DNA of 64,000 bases from Ruminococcus sp. (lineage in GTDB: Bacteria > Bacillota > Clostridia > Oscillospirales > Ruminococcaceae): assembly GCF_024691275.1 (NCBI RefSeq), contig NZ_JAILNU010000117.1, forward strand, positions 1 to 64,000, read 5' to 3'. A program made the position numbers and the translations under genes. Shown one piece after another: positions 41,436 to 49,334 of the stretch. The notes beneath the pieces are model-generated. The model had not been told where the DNA came from. It ran no database searches and worked only from the letters and a program-made list of their open reading frames with translations. The first letter of the stretch is position 1; the number at the start of each line of letters is the position of its first letter.

Positions 41436-42635
41436 TTATTTCTTTTTAACTGGTTTCTGCTTTTTTTGTTTTGCAGGTTTCTTCACAGGCTTTTTCTCCT
41501 CGGGAGAAGCTATTCCCAGTTCTTGTTCTCTCTTTTCGAGGATCTGGAACGACAGCTTATAGAGCGTTCCGGTAAGCGGTACGCCCAGTATCATACCCGG
41601 AATGCCGAAAAGTCCGCCTCCGATAGTAACGGCGGCAAGCGTCCATATACTCGGAAGTCCAACAGATGTGCCGACAACCTTCGGGTAGATGATATTGCCC
41701 TCCGCCTGCTGGAGTATCATGAGGAATATCAGGAATATCAGCGCTTTCATAGGCGATACCGTCAGTATGATGAATGCGCTCACAACTGCACCGATGAGAG
41801 CTCCGACAATGGGTATGAAAGCCGTTACGCCTACGAGAGTTGCCGACATGGCAGCGTAGGGGAGTTTCAGTATCTTCATGCCGATAAAACAGAGCGAGCC
41901 GAGTATTATCGCTTCGATGAACTGTCCTACGAAGAAGCTGCGGAATGTTTCGTCAGCTACCTGTAGCAGCTTTGAGCTTTTTGCGCTGAATATATCGCTG
42001 AAATATGCACGGCGTATGCGCTTGATGTCGCATATCAGCTTATCCTTGCGGGCAAGGAAGTATATAGCGAAGATTATACCGATAACGGTATTGGTGATCG
42101 CGGAGGTGACTCCGCCTATTATTCCCACAGCGGAACTGAGTATTCCTGTCAGACCTGTGGTAAGGATCTTTGAAGCCTTCTCGGCGATCTTAGCCCAGTC
42201 GAACTCTAATGAGCTTATTTTCTCCTGTATATCAGGGTATTCTTTTAGCTTCGTAGTAACGTAGTCTCTTGCCGCCGTAAAGGTGGGTGGTATCTCGTCG
42301 TAAAGTACACCGAAGGCGTTTGCCATTTCGGGGACGATAATGCGTATAATAAGGATTATCACCGCGATGGTTATCGCAAAGGTGCATATCATGCAGACAG
42401 GTCTTCGCAGCTTATCTACAGTGGTCGACTTACTTTTGGGGAAGAAGTGCTTCTCCAGAAATGTCATGATGATGTTGAAGATGTATGCTATCGAAAAACC
42501 TATAATTAACGTTTTAAGAGCGTTCATGAGCAGAAGCAGAAGCTGTGCGCATACCGAAAAATTCTGTACGGTCACACAGACTATGATCGCAAGAAACGCA
42601 ATGAACAGGTATCGCTTAATCTCTTGTTTTTCCAT
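41436..42635 (-). CDS. AI-2E family transporter
   Basis: This protein of about 399 residues has seven to eight membrane helices and the AI-2E pattern: SIAYIFNIIMTFLEK, a central PxxFTAARDYVTTKLKEYP stretch, FFVGQFIEAIILG, and GALIGAVVSAFIIL ... GGGLFGIPGMILGVPLTG. Members export small molecules or exchange ions; the AI-2 name is historical. A lysine-rich tail ends it. The start is uncertain: ATG 42635 is preferred. ATG 42656 lies too close to GGGAGGG, and a GCCTG-TTTA-CAGGC hairpin separates that site from 42635. Confidence 0.85.
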   Translation of the reverse strand: MEKQEIKRYLFIAFLAIIVCVTVQNFSVCAQLLLLLMNALKTLIIGFSIAYIFNIIMTFLEKHFFPKSKSTTVDKLRRPVCMICTFAITIAVIILIIRIIVPEMANAFGVLYDEIPPTFTAARDYVTTKLKEYPDIQEKISSLEFDWAKIAEKASKILTTGLTGILSSAVGIIGGVTSAITNTVIGIIFAIYFLARKDKLICDIKRIRRAYFSDIFSAKSSKLLQVADETFRSFFVGQFIEAIILGSLCFIGMKILKLPYAAMSATLVGVTAFIPIVGALIGAVVSAFIILTVSPMKALIFLIFLMILQQAEGNIIYPKVVGTSVGLPSIWTLAAVTIGGGLFGIPGMILGVPLTGTLYKLSFQILEKREQELGIASPEEKKPVKKPAKQKKQKPVKKK

Positions 42636-42750
42636 ATTAAGCCTGTAAACAGGCATATCCCTCCCAATATTATATCATACCTTTATTATACATTATATAT
42701 AAAAATAAGTCACCTTATTAATTGTTAAATTTGTGTGAACATTTCGGCAC

Positions 42751-42779
42751 TTGACCAATTTGAAAATATATGTTATAAT
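42751..42779 (+). promoter_or_regulatory. Promoter of the vWA-PP2C pair
   Basis: TTGACC (42751-42756) and TATAAT (42774-42779) have a 17-base spacer. Confidence 0.7.
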
Positions 42780-42823
42780 ATTGAAAATAAGAAGATTTTT
42801 CGGTATGATCGGAGGTCAATACA

Positions 42824-43561
42824 ATGCCTGGTTTAGATGATTATGCTCCAGCTGTCAGAAAGGTAATGACATTATTCTACGTTATAGACACATCGGGCAG
42901 TATGCAGGGAAGCAAGATAGGACAGGTAGAATCTGCTCTCGAAGAGGTTATGCAGACTCTACAGGAAATAAGTGATGACAGCGATGACGCAGAGATCAAG
43001 ATCGCTGTTCTGGAGTTCTCCACAGGTACTTCATGGGTAACTCCCGAGCCTGTTTCCCCTGAAGGCTACCGCTTCAAGAATTTTGAAGCCTGCGGTGTTA
43101 CTGACCTCGGTGCTGCCTGCAAGGAGCTTGACAAGAAGCTTTCGCGCAATGAGTTCCTACAGACCGTAGCAGGTGCTTATCCGCCTGTAATACTCCTTTT
43201 CAGTGACGGAGGCCCGACGGATAACTGGGAGAGCGGACTTGATACTCTCAAGAAGAATAACTGGTATAAGCGTTCCATAAAGATAGCTTTCGCTATCGGT
43301 GATGATGCTGACAAGGATGTTCTTGCACGTTTTTCGGGAAGCTCGGAAACAGTTCTCGACGTAAAGAACAAGGAGCAGCTAAGACTTATGATAGAAAAAG
43401 CAAGCGTTATCACAAGCGTTTTTGCAAGCCATTCAAGTACAGTTGACAGCGATACCGACCCCGTTGAGATCTCAAAGCAGCTGGCAGAGGACGTTCAGGC
43501 TCAGACTGCGGAGGCTCTCAGCGATGCTAATACTGCCGACTGGGACGAATCCGACTGGTAA
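42824..43561 (+). CDS. TerY-like von Willebrand A domain protein
   Basis: This 245-residue cytoplasmic vWA protein has MIDAS motif DTSGSM (Asp22, Ser24, Ser26), the conserved Thr in GVTDLGAA and a late SDGGPTDNW loop, as in TerY of tellurite-resistance-associated systems. The C-terminal 40 residues are acidic. TerY proteins usually occur with a PP2C phosphatase and a protein kinase in the TerY-P triad. The phosphatase follows directly after 9 bases, but no kinase gene is nearby. CGGAGG precedes the start. Confidence 0.85.
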   Translation: MPGLDDYAPAVRKVMTLFYVIDTSGSMQGSKIGQVESALEEVMQTLQEISDDSDDAEIKIAVLEFSTGTSWVTPEPVSPEGYRFKNFEACGVTDLGAACKELDKKLSRNEFLQTVAGAYPPVILLFSDGGPTDNWESGLDTLKKNNWYKRSIKIAFAIGDDADKDVLARFSGSSETVLDVKNKEQLRLMIEKASVITSVFASHSSTVDSDTDPVEISKQLAEDVQAQTAEALSDANTADWDESDW

Positions 43562-43570
43562 GGTGATATA

Positions 43571-44710
43571 ATGGAGAGATATACTTCCTTTGCTCAGACA
43601 AGCATAGGTGCTTCTCATATCAGCCGCGGACTTATTTGTCAGGACAGTTCAGCCTGCGTTGACCGTGAAAAATACTCTTTCGCGGCAGCTGCCGACGGTC
43701 ACGGAAGCCCTTGCTACCTTCGTACTGACAGAGGTTCAAGGTTTGCTGTGGAGTGCGCTGCCGAGTGTGTAAGTGAGTTCATGGAAGGGCTCGCGGAGGC
43801 AGAGGAGCTTCTTCAGGACGAACGTCAGCGTGAGGAACTGTTAAATCAGCTCTGGCGAAGCATTATCGCCCGTTGGCATGATGTGACGGAACAGGATTAC
43901 CTGAATGATCCGTTCACCGAGGAGGAGCTCGATCGTATCCCCGAAGATGTATTCCCGGGATACCGCGAAAGGTACGAAGAAGGAGAATATATAGGCGCTT
44001 ACGGAACTACCCTCGTTTTTGCTGTAGTCACCGACAGCTATGCCTTCGGTGCGCAGATAGGCGACGGAAAGTGCGTGGTCATAGACTGCGACAGCAACAT
44101 TGAGGCTCCGATACCCGATGATCCGCGCTGTTATGAAAATATTACGACTTCAATGTGTCAGGACGATGCAGCTCTGTCGGCAAGATTCTTCTATCTGCCC
44201 AAGGGTATGCTGCCTGCGGCTGTATTCCTTTGTACTGACGGCGTTGAGAATTCCTACTGGAACGAGGATCAGCTTTTTGGCTTCTTCCGCGGACTTGCTC
44301 TGACTATTGTGGAGAACGGCATAGAGGAAAGTGTGCATCAGCTTTCTGAATTCCTGCCTTCCATGACCAAGAAGGGCAGCGGCGATGATGTTTCGTGCGC
44401 AGGTATAGTCCATGTGAGAAGACTGTGCTCATGTTCGGACGGTATACGTGAGGATCTTGCGGCATCTGTTATTGCGGCGGAGGCGGAGGCTGCGGCAGCA
44501 GCTCCTCCTGATGATATCGTATACGTCGATGAGGATATGCAGCAGGTAGTTTCAGATGTTATACATGAAGAGGAGAATACTCCCGACGAAGAAGCCGAAC
44601 AGCCGAATGCTACCGATGAAGAAGCTGAACAGCCGAATACAGAGCCTGAAGCAGAATCGGAAGCAGCAGAGACTGCTGAGAATACTCATGAAGAGAAAAC
44701 CGAAGAATAA
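43571..44710 (+). CDS. PP2C-type Ser/Thr protein phosphatase
   Basis: This 379-residue protein has a PP2C fold: N-terminal GASHISRGLICQDSS, the metal-binding DGHGSPCY, YGTTLVFAVV, IGDGKCVVID, LCTDGVENS and GDDVSCAGI. The last 90 residues are an acidic, low-complexity tail with a repeated DEEAEQPN unit, probably unstructured. Together with the upstream vWA gene it forms two parts of the TerY-phosphorylation triad and would reverse Ser/Thr phosphorylation; its partner kinase is unknown. A terminator follows. Confidence 0.88.
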   Translation: MERYTSFAQTSIGASHISRGLICQDSSACVDREKYSFAAAADGHGSPCYLRTDRGSRFAVECAAECVSEFMEGLAEAEELLQDERQREELLNQLWRSIIARWHDVTEQDYLNDPFTEEELDRIPEDVFPGYRERYEEGEYIGAYGTTLVFAVVTDSYAFGAQIGDGKCVVIDCDSNIEAPIPDDPRCYENITTSMCQDDAALSARFFYLPKGMLPAAVFLCTDGVENSYWNEDQLFGFFRGLALTIVENGIEESVHQLSEFLPSMTKKGSGDDVSCAGIVHVRRLCSCSDGIREDLAASVIAAEAEAAAAAPPDDIVYVDEDMQQVVSDVIHEEENTPDEEAEQPNATDEEAEQPNTEPEAESEAAETAENTHEEKTEE

Positions 44711-44713
44711 TAT

Positions 44714-44757
44714 AAGGCGAATGGATACGAAAGCGTGTCTGTTCGCCTTTTTTGTAT
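44714..44757 (+). terminator. Terminator after the PP2C gene
   Basis: The stem AAGGCGAA / TTCGCCTT closes a further small helix and is followed by six T. Confidence 0.8.
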
Positions 44758-44891
44758 GAATTGTACATATAATGCGGATCGTTAAAGGAAGTGAAACAAC
44801 TATAATATTGCAGTTTTAACTAATAAGTGTATCGTTTTTTGTGCAGTTTGCAGCTAAATCCTGATGGCGTGACAAATTTTGTTTTTTAATA

Positions 44892-44920
44892 TTGACTAAA
44901 AGTTGAATATAGTTTATAAT
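44892..44920 (+). promoter_or_regulatory. putP promoter
   Basis: TTGACT (44892-44897) and TATAAT (44915-44920) have a 17-base spacer. The stretch 44758-44891 holds nothing else recognised. Confidence 0.7.
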
Positions 44921-44968
44921 AAAATACGGCTATTTGTACCAAACAAAATACAGTAAAAGGAGTAAGAA

Positions 44969-46507
44969 ATGAAAACATCTGAAATTATCATTCTTGGAAC
45001 GATAGTTGCATACCTTGCTTTAATGGTCATTATAGGTGTAGTATTTTCCAAGAAGAACGAAAATGTCGGCGATTTCTACCTCGGCGGACGTAAGCTGGGA
45101 CCGATCGTGACTGCAATGAGCGCCGAAGCTTCCGATATGAGCAGCTGGCTGCTTATGGGACTTCCCGGAGTTGCCTACCTTACAGGCTGTGCGGAAGCGG
45201 GCTGGACCGCTATAGGTCTTGCTATAGGTACATACCTCAACTGGCTCATAGTTGCAAAGCGCCTGAGAGTTTACAGTCAGCGCTGTGGAGCTATTACCAT
45301 ACCCGATTTCTTTTCCAAGCGGTATAACGACAAGAAAAAGGTGCTTATGGGCGTTTCTGCCTTGATAATCCTTATATTCTTCGTTCCGTATACAGCTTCG
45401 GGCTTTGCAGCCTGCGGAAAGCTGTTCAACTCGCTCTTTGGCTGGGATTATCACTTCGCAATGATAATAAGTGCCGTCATCATCATATCCTATACCTGCA
45501 CGGGAGGATTTCTCGCTGCAAGTACCACCGACCTTATCCAGAGCATCGTTATGACAGTCGCTCTTATCAGTATTGTTATTTTCGGCGTTAATTCAGTAGG
45601 CGGACTGAATATCGTTGTTGAGAATGCTCAGTCAATGGTCGGATATCTCTCGCTTACCAGCATCCATGATCCTGTAAAGAACGGCTCCAACAGCTATAAC
45701 GGACTTACCATAGCTTCAACTCTTGCGTGGGGACTTGGCTATTTCGGTATGCCGCATATTCTTCTCCGCTTCATGGCTATAAAGGACAAGAACAAGATCA
45801 GGATATCAAGAAGAATAGCTTCTGTATGGGTAGTTATCTCAATGGGAGTGGCCATATTCATCGGCATTGTCGGAAATACCCTTTCAAAGAGTGCAGAGAT
45901 CGAGACACTCGACGGAAGCAATTCCGAGAAGGTCATCATTAAACTTGCTCAGTATATGAGCGATCACTATGTAGGTCTGGCAGTTGTGGCAGGTCTTGTA
46001 TTTGCAGGTATCCTTGCTTGTACCATGTCGACATCGGATTCTCAGCTCCTTGCAGCATCGTCCTCTATGTCCGAGAATATCCTCAAGGGCGTGTTCAATA
46101 TGAAGCTCAGCGACAAGCAGTCAATGCTGGTAGCAAGAGTCGTTCTCGTTATAATAGCAGTTCTCAGCGTTATCCTCGCATGGGACAGCGACAGCTCGGT
46201 ATTCAGAGTAGTATCCTTTGCATGGGCAGGCTTCGGCGCAACATTCGGACCTGTTATGCTGACAGCTCTTTTCTGGAGACGTTCAAACAGATTCGGCGCT
46301 ATCGCAGGTATGATAGTAGGTGCAGTAATGGTTTTCGTATGGAAGTTCGTTATCGCTCCAAATGGCGGAGTATTTGCGATATATGAGCTTCTTCCTGCAT
46401 TCCTCTGCGCATTTGCCGCAATAATCATCGTATCTCTCGTTACAGGAGCTCCTGAAAATGAGGTCACATACGATTATGACGCTGTAAAGGTGTCAGTTAA
46501 TAAGTGA
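44969..46507 (+). CDS. putP: Sodium/proline symporter PutP
   Basis: This 512-residue SSS-family carrier has about 13 membrane helices. The early YLGGRKLGPIVTAMSAEASDMSSWLL motif carries sodium- and proline-site residues, and FGMPHILLRFMAI and ACTMSTSDSQLLAASS are typical of PutP. It imports proline with sodium, used as nutrient or osmoprotectant. AAGGAG precedes the start. It is monocistronic with a clear promoter and terminator. Confidence 0.93.
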   Translation: MKTSEIIILGTIVAYLALMVIIGVVFSKKNENVGDFYLGGRKLGPIVTAMSAEASDMSSWLLMGLPGVAYLTGCAEAGWTAIGLAIGTYLNWLIVAKRLRVYSQRCGAITIPDFFSKRYNDKKKVLMGVSALIILIFFVPYTASGFAACGKLFNSLFGWDYHFAMIISAVIIISYTCTGGFLAASTTDLIQSIVMTVALISIVIFGVNSVGGLNIVVENAQSMVGYLSLTSIHDPVKNGSNSYNGLTIASTLAWGLGYFGMPHILLRFMAIKDKNKIRISRRIASVWVVISMGVAIFIGIVGNTLSKSAEIETLDGSNSEKVIIKLAQYMSDHYVGLAVVAGLVFAGILACTMSTSDSQLLAASSSMSENILKGVFNMKLSDKQSMLVARVVLVIIAVLSVILAWDSDSSVFRVVSFAWAGFGATFGPVMLTALFWRRSNRFGAIAGMIVGAVMVFVWKFVIAPNGGVFAIYELLPAFLCAFAAIIIVSLVTGAPENEVTYDYDAVKVSVNK

Positions 46508-46524
46508 CGTATCAACAGTTATAA

Positions 46525-46553
46525 AAAAGAACGGTTATTACCGTTCTTTTTTT
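46525..46553 (+). terminator. putP terminator
   Basis: The stem AAAAGAACGGT / ACCGTTCTTTT with a 4-base loop is followed by T. Confidence 0.88.
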
Positions 46554-46588
46554 GTTTTGTCGTATTTTGTCTAATTGCAGAAATGTAC

Positions 46589-46644
46589 TTGACATTTAAG
46601 AACGAATGTTCTATAATATGATTATAGGAATGGAACATTAGTTC
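46589..46644 (+). promoter_or_regulatory. SOS promoter with two LexA (DinR) boxes
   Basis: TTGACA (46589-46594) and TATAAT (46612-46617) have a 17-base spacer. GAACGAATGTTC (46600-46611) fills the spacer and a second GAACATTAGTTC (46633-46644) lies just past the start of transcription. Both fit the Gram-positive LexA consensus GAAC-N4-GTTC exactly. LexA bound here would block RNA polymerase. Confidence 0.88.
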
Positions 46645-46698
46645 TTAAAAGCTATCTTGATCGTGCTGCTATATTGACATTACAGGGGGAATGCTATA

Positions 46699-46932
46699 AT
46701 GACTGAACTGATAAACAACTACACTCATAGCTTTGAATTGGTAAAACAGCGTATCGCTGAGCTTCACAAGATGCGGACTCATCTTGTGAAGAATGGCGGC
46801 GAAAGCTGTGAGGTGAATGACCTCGACCGCCGCATAAGGCTCCTTTATACGGAATATGAGGAGCTGAAGGCTGTCATATCTCATCTAACTTCGTACAACA
46901 GGAGGACAGAGGGCTATGGCAAGAAACAGTAA
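46699..46932 (+). CDS. Small coiled-coil protein under SOS promoter
   Basis: This 77-residue, all-helical, charged protein (SFELVKQRIAELHKMRTHLV; DLDRRIRLLYTEYEELKAV) probably forms a coiled coil. It resembles small proteins that precede sigma-like late regulators in phages, though I cannot name a family. AGGGGG precedes the ATG. Its last 17 bases overlap the next gene, so the two are translated together and may interact. Expression should follow DNA damage because of the two LexA boxes upstream. Confidence 0.65.
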   Translation: MTELINNYTHSFELVKQRIAELHKMRTHLVKNGGESCEVNDLDRRIRLLYTEYEELKAVISHLTSYNRRTEGYGKKQ

Positions 46933-47215
46933 AACCTATTCGGATTCTTTCACAGGTGAGGCTGACAAGGGGATAAGAGCGGTTCTTGGATACGACGACG
47001 ATGATGAAGATGCGGTAAAGCTGAAAAGAGTTCTGTTAAAAGTTATTAATAATGAGCTGACTGCAAGACAAAGAGAAATAATTGTGTTATACTATTTCAA
47101 GAACATGAATATGGTCAATATCGGAAAAAAACTGGGTATCACTACGCAGGCGGTTTCAGACGCTATAACTCGTGGAAGACGCAAGCTGTTCATGATACTT
47201 CAATATTACATCTGA
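46916..47215 (+). CDS. Sigma-70 region 4-like HTH protein under SOS promoter
   Basis: This 99-residue protein has a C-terminal half matching sigma region 4: LTARQREIIVLYYFKNMNMVNIGKKLGITTQAVSDAITRGRRKL, with the helix-turn-helix at about residues 66-88. No region 2 is present, so it cannot act as a full sigma factor alone. It may pair with the upstream coiled-coil protein, or bind DNA or RNA polymerase as a phage-like late regulator. It starts inside the upstream gene (GGAGGACAG before it) and lies 10 bases before the decarboxylase-like gene, which may also be read from the SOS promoter. Confidence 0.8.
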   Translation: MARNSKTYSDSFTGEADKGIRAVLGYDDDDEDAVKLKRVLLKVINNELTARQREIIVLYYFKNMNMVNIGKKLGITTQAVSDAITRGRRKLFMILQYYI

Positions 47216-47225
47216 GGAGGTCGGA

Positions 47226-48560
47226 ATGGAAACACCTGTTTACGATTTTTTGCGGAAATATGCGGCTTCGGGAACTCTTCGCGCTCATATGCCGGGGCAT
47301 AAGGGCAGTGCGCTGTTCACTGAGCTTGAGGAGCTTTTCAGACTCGATATAACCGAGATAAACGGTGCAGACAGTCTTTTTGAGGCTGACGGCATCATCG
47401 CTCGCAGCGAGAGGAATACTTCCATGCTTTACGGAAGCGCTGCCACAGCCTTTTCCGCAGGCGGTTCGACACTTTGCATACAGGCGATGCTCGCCATTAT
47501 GAAGCTGGAAGATCGCCGCGTTATAGCTGCAAGGAACGTTCATCGCGCCTTTCTCAATGCAGCTGCTCTGCTCGGTCTCGATGTGCAGTGGTTAATGTCG
47601 GCATACAGCGGCGATATCTTGTCGGGTGAGCTTCAGCTCACCGACGTTGAAGCAGCTTTAGCTGCTTCAACAACGCCAGCCTGTTTGTATGTAACGTCAC
47701 CTGACTACACGGGCAGGCTGGCGGATACCGCCGCACTGGCAGAGCTTTGTCATCGGTATGGAGCGAGACTGCTCGTGGACAACGCTCACGGTGCGCATCT
47801 CGCCTTTTTTGAAGAGAATATCCACCCGATCGCACTTGGAGCTGACCTGTGCTGTGATTCTGCGCATAAAATGCTTCCTGCTCTTACGGGAGCAGCTTTT
47901 CTGCATACCTCACGGGCCGAGTATGCACCAATGCTCAAACAGGCGATGAGCTTTTTTGGCTCTACGAGCCCGTCATATCTGATAATGTCTTCTCTTGATA
48001 TCTGCAATCGCTACCTTGACGAGCAGATACGTGATGATATCAGGAATGCTTTGCCGAAGATAGCGGAGCTGCGGAATGCTTTTGCAGGCAGGCTCGTATT
48101 CGCAGACGGCGAGCCCTTCCACATTACGGTCAGAGCTGCCGAGAGCGGATTCAACGGGACAGAGCTTGCGGAACTTTTGCGCAGTAACGGTGTCGAGTGC
48201 GAGTACGCAGACGCTGAACTTTTGGTACTGCTGATGTCGCCGTTTTCTGATATAAGTGACTATGAGCGGCTTCACGCCGCGCTCGGGAGCGCGGTTACGG
48301 GAGCTTCATGCAGCAGTAAGAGCACCGTAAATATTAAGCCGAAGCTCCCGAAAATGGCTTTAGCCATTCGTGAAGCCGCGTTTGCGCCTGCGGAGGAGAT
48401 CGCGGTGGAAGAAGCTGAGGGACGGATATGTGCATCGGTAAAGGTACCGTGTCCGCCTGCTGTACCCATAGCGGTCAGCGGAGAGGTCATAGACAGGGAC
48501 TGCATAGAGATATTTAAGGCGTATGGTATAAAAACAGTTCTTGCGGTGAAAAATCAGTGA
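47226..48560 (+). CDS. Orn/Lys/Arg decarboxylase-family PLP enzyme
   Basis: This 444-residue fold type I PLP enzyme has an N-terminal HMPGHKGS, TEINGADSLFEADG, FSAGGSTLCIQA, and PLP lysine in DSAHKMLPALTGAA. The family includes SpeA and lysine/ornithine decarboxylases of the short Gram-positive type (YaaO-like). The substrate (arginine, lysine or ornithine) cannot be chosen from sequence alone. GAGGAGG precedes the ATG. It follows the sigma-like gene by 10 bases with no terminator between, so it may be partly SOS-controlled. Confidence 0.87.
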   Translation: METPVYDFLRKYAASGTLRAHMPGHKGSALFTELEELFRLDITEINGADSLFEADGIIARSERNTSMLYGSAATAFSAGGSTLCIQAMLAIMKLEDRRVIAARNVHRAFLNAAALLGLDVQWLMSAYSGDILSGELQLTDVEAALAASTTPACLYVTSPDYTGRLADTAALAELCHRYGARLLVDNAHGAHLAFFEENIHPIALGADLCCDSAHKMLPALTGAAFLHTSRAEYAPMLKQAMSFFGSTSPSYLIMSSLDICNRYLDEQIRDDIRNALPKIAELRNAFAGRLVFADGEPFHITVRAAESGFNGTELAELLRSNGVECEYADAELLVLLMSPFSDISDYERLHAALGSAVTGASCSSKSTVNIKPKLPKMALAIREAAFAPAEEIAVEEAEGRICASVKVPCPPAVPIAVSGEVIDRDCIEIFKAYGIKTVLAVKNQ

Positions 48561-48624
48561 AGCTATTGCAATTTTTTAGAATATGTGATAAAATAAGTTA
48601 TATTATTTTTGCGGAGGTATCACT

Positions 48625-48936
48625 ATGAGCGATATGAACGAAAAAGACCTCGACGAGATCGAGGAGGAAGAAAATATAGAGAATTATATCACCCTGACAG
48701 ATGATGACGGAAATGAAGTTTCATTTGAGATCATTGGTACTGTTGAATATGAAGACCGCCTCTACGGAGTGCTCCTGCCGTTTGAGGACGAGGACGACGA
48801 GGTAGTTATCCTTGAGATAATCCCTGGAGAGACACCAGAGGAAGATGACTTTGTATCAGTTGACGACGATGAGCTTCTTGGCAAGGTGTTCGAGGAATTC
48901 AAGAAGAACTACGACGGCGAGTACGAGTTTGAATAA
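48625..48936 (+). CDS. DUF1292 protein
   Basis: This 103-residue, very acidic protein has the DUF1292 core (YITLTDDDGNEVSFEIIGTV, YGVLLPFEDEDDEVVILEI). The family (YrzB) is widespread in Firmicutes, often beside yrrK/mltG, and has no known function. GCGGAGG precedes the ATG. The context here, between a PLP decarboxylase gene and a repeat-rich gap, is not the usual one. Confidence 0.85.
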   Translation: MSDMNEKDLDEIEEEENIENYITLTDDDGNEVSFEIIGTVEYEDRLYGVLLPFEDEDDEVVILEIIPGETPEEDDFVSVDDDELLGKVFEEFKKNYDGEYEFE

Positions 48937-49011
48937 GCAGCTTGACGCTGCAACCTTGCTGCGGTGCCGTCCGTAAATAGTACGCATAGTATCGAATACA
49001 TTGAAATTAAG

Positions 49012-49313
49012 AAAAGGACGGATTTAAATACAATGCTTATATAGGAGTATTTATTAGAATTATTGGAGTAAACCATTTTGACGAAATGGCATTCCAAGCC
49101 TTATCTTTAGTTTTTTCCACAATGGTATAAAAATATCCGGAAGCAGAAATACTTCCGGATAATTTTTTGGCAAGAACATATACCATTGTGGAAAAAAACA
49201 GATTAAAGTCTTTGGAAAAGGGTCTGGGGAAGAACCTTTCCTCAGAAAGTTTTTCCCCAGTCAGTTCCCATAATACTTCCGTATGAACATTGTGCTTACT
49301 TTTCCGTCCTTTT
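49012..49313. repeat. Nested inverted-repeat element in the gap before fbp
   Basis: Three nested inverted repeats occupy this gap. The outermost is AAAAGGACGGA (49012-49022) with TCCGTCCTTTT (49303-49313). The middle pair is a 20-base match around TTTTTTCCACAATGGTAT (49110-49129, 49179-49199), with further imperfect pairing outwards. The innermost is the hairpin at 49134-49161. A separate CTGGGGAA / TTCCCCAG hairpin lies at 49224-49260. No open frame is present. The form suggests a MITE-like element. Confidence 0.5.
49134..49168. terminator. Two-way terminator at the centre of the inverted-repeat region
   Basis: The perfect 10-bp stem TATCCGGAAG / CTTCCGGATA has an 8-base loop. It is followed by ATTTTTT on the plus strand and ATTTTTA on the minus strand, so it could end both DUF1292 (plus) and fbp (minus) transcripts. 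Confidence 0.65.
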
Positions 49314-49334
49314 ATATTTGCTAATGGGTAAAGG

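Noticed and set aside
44600-44670. Direct repeat in the PP2C tail as a possible recombination site
   Set aside because: It is in frame, encodes the DEEAEQPN repeat, and is best explained as low-complexity protein sequence.
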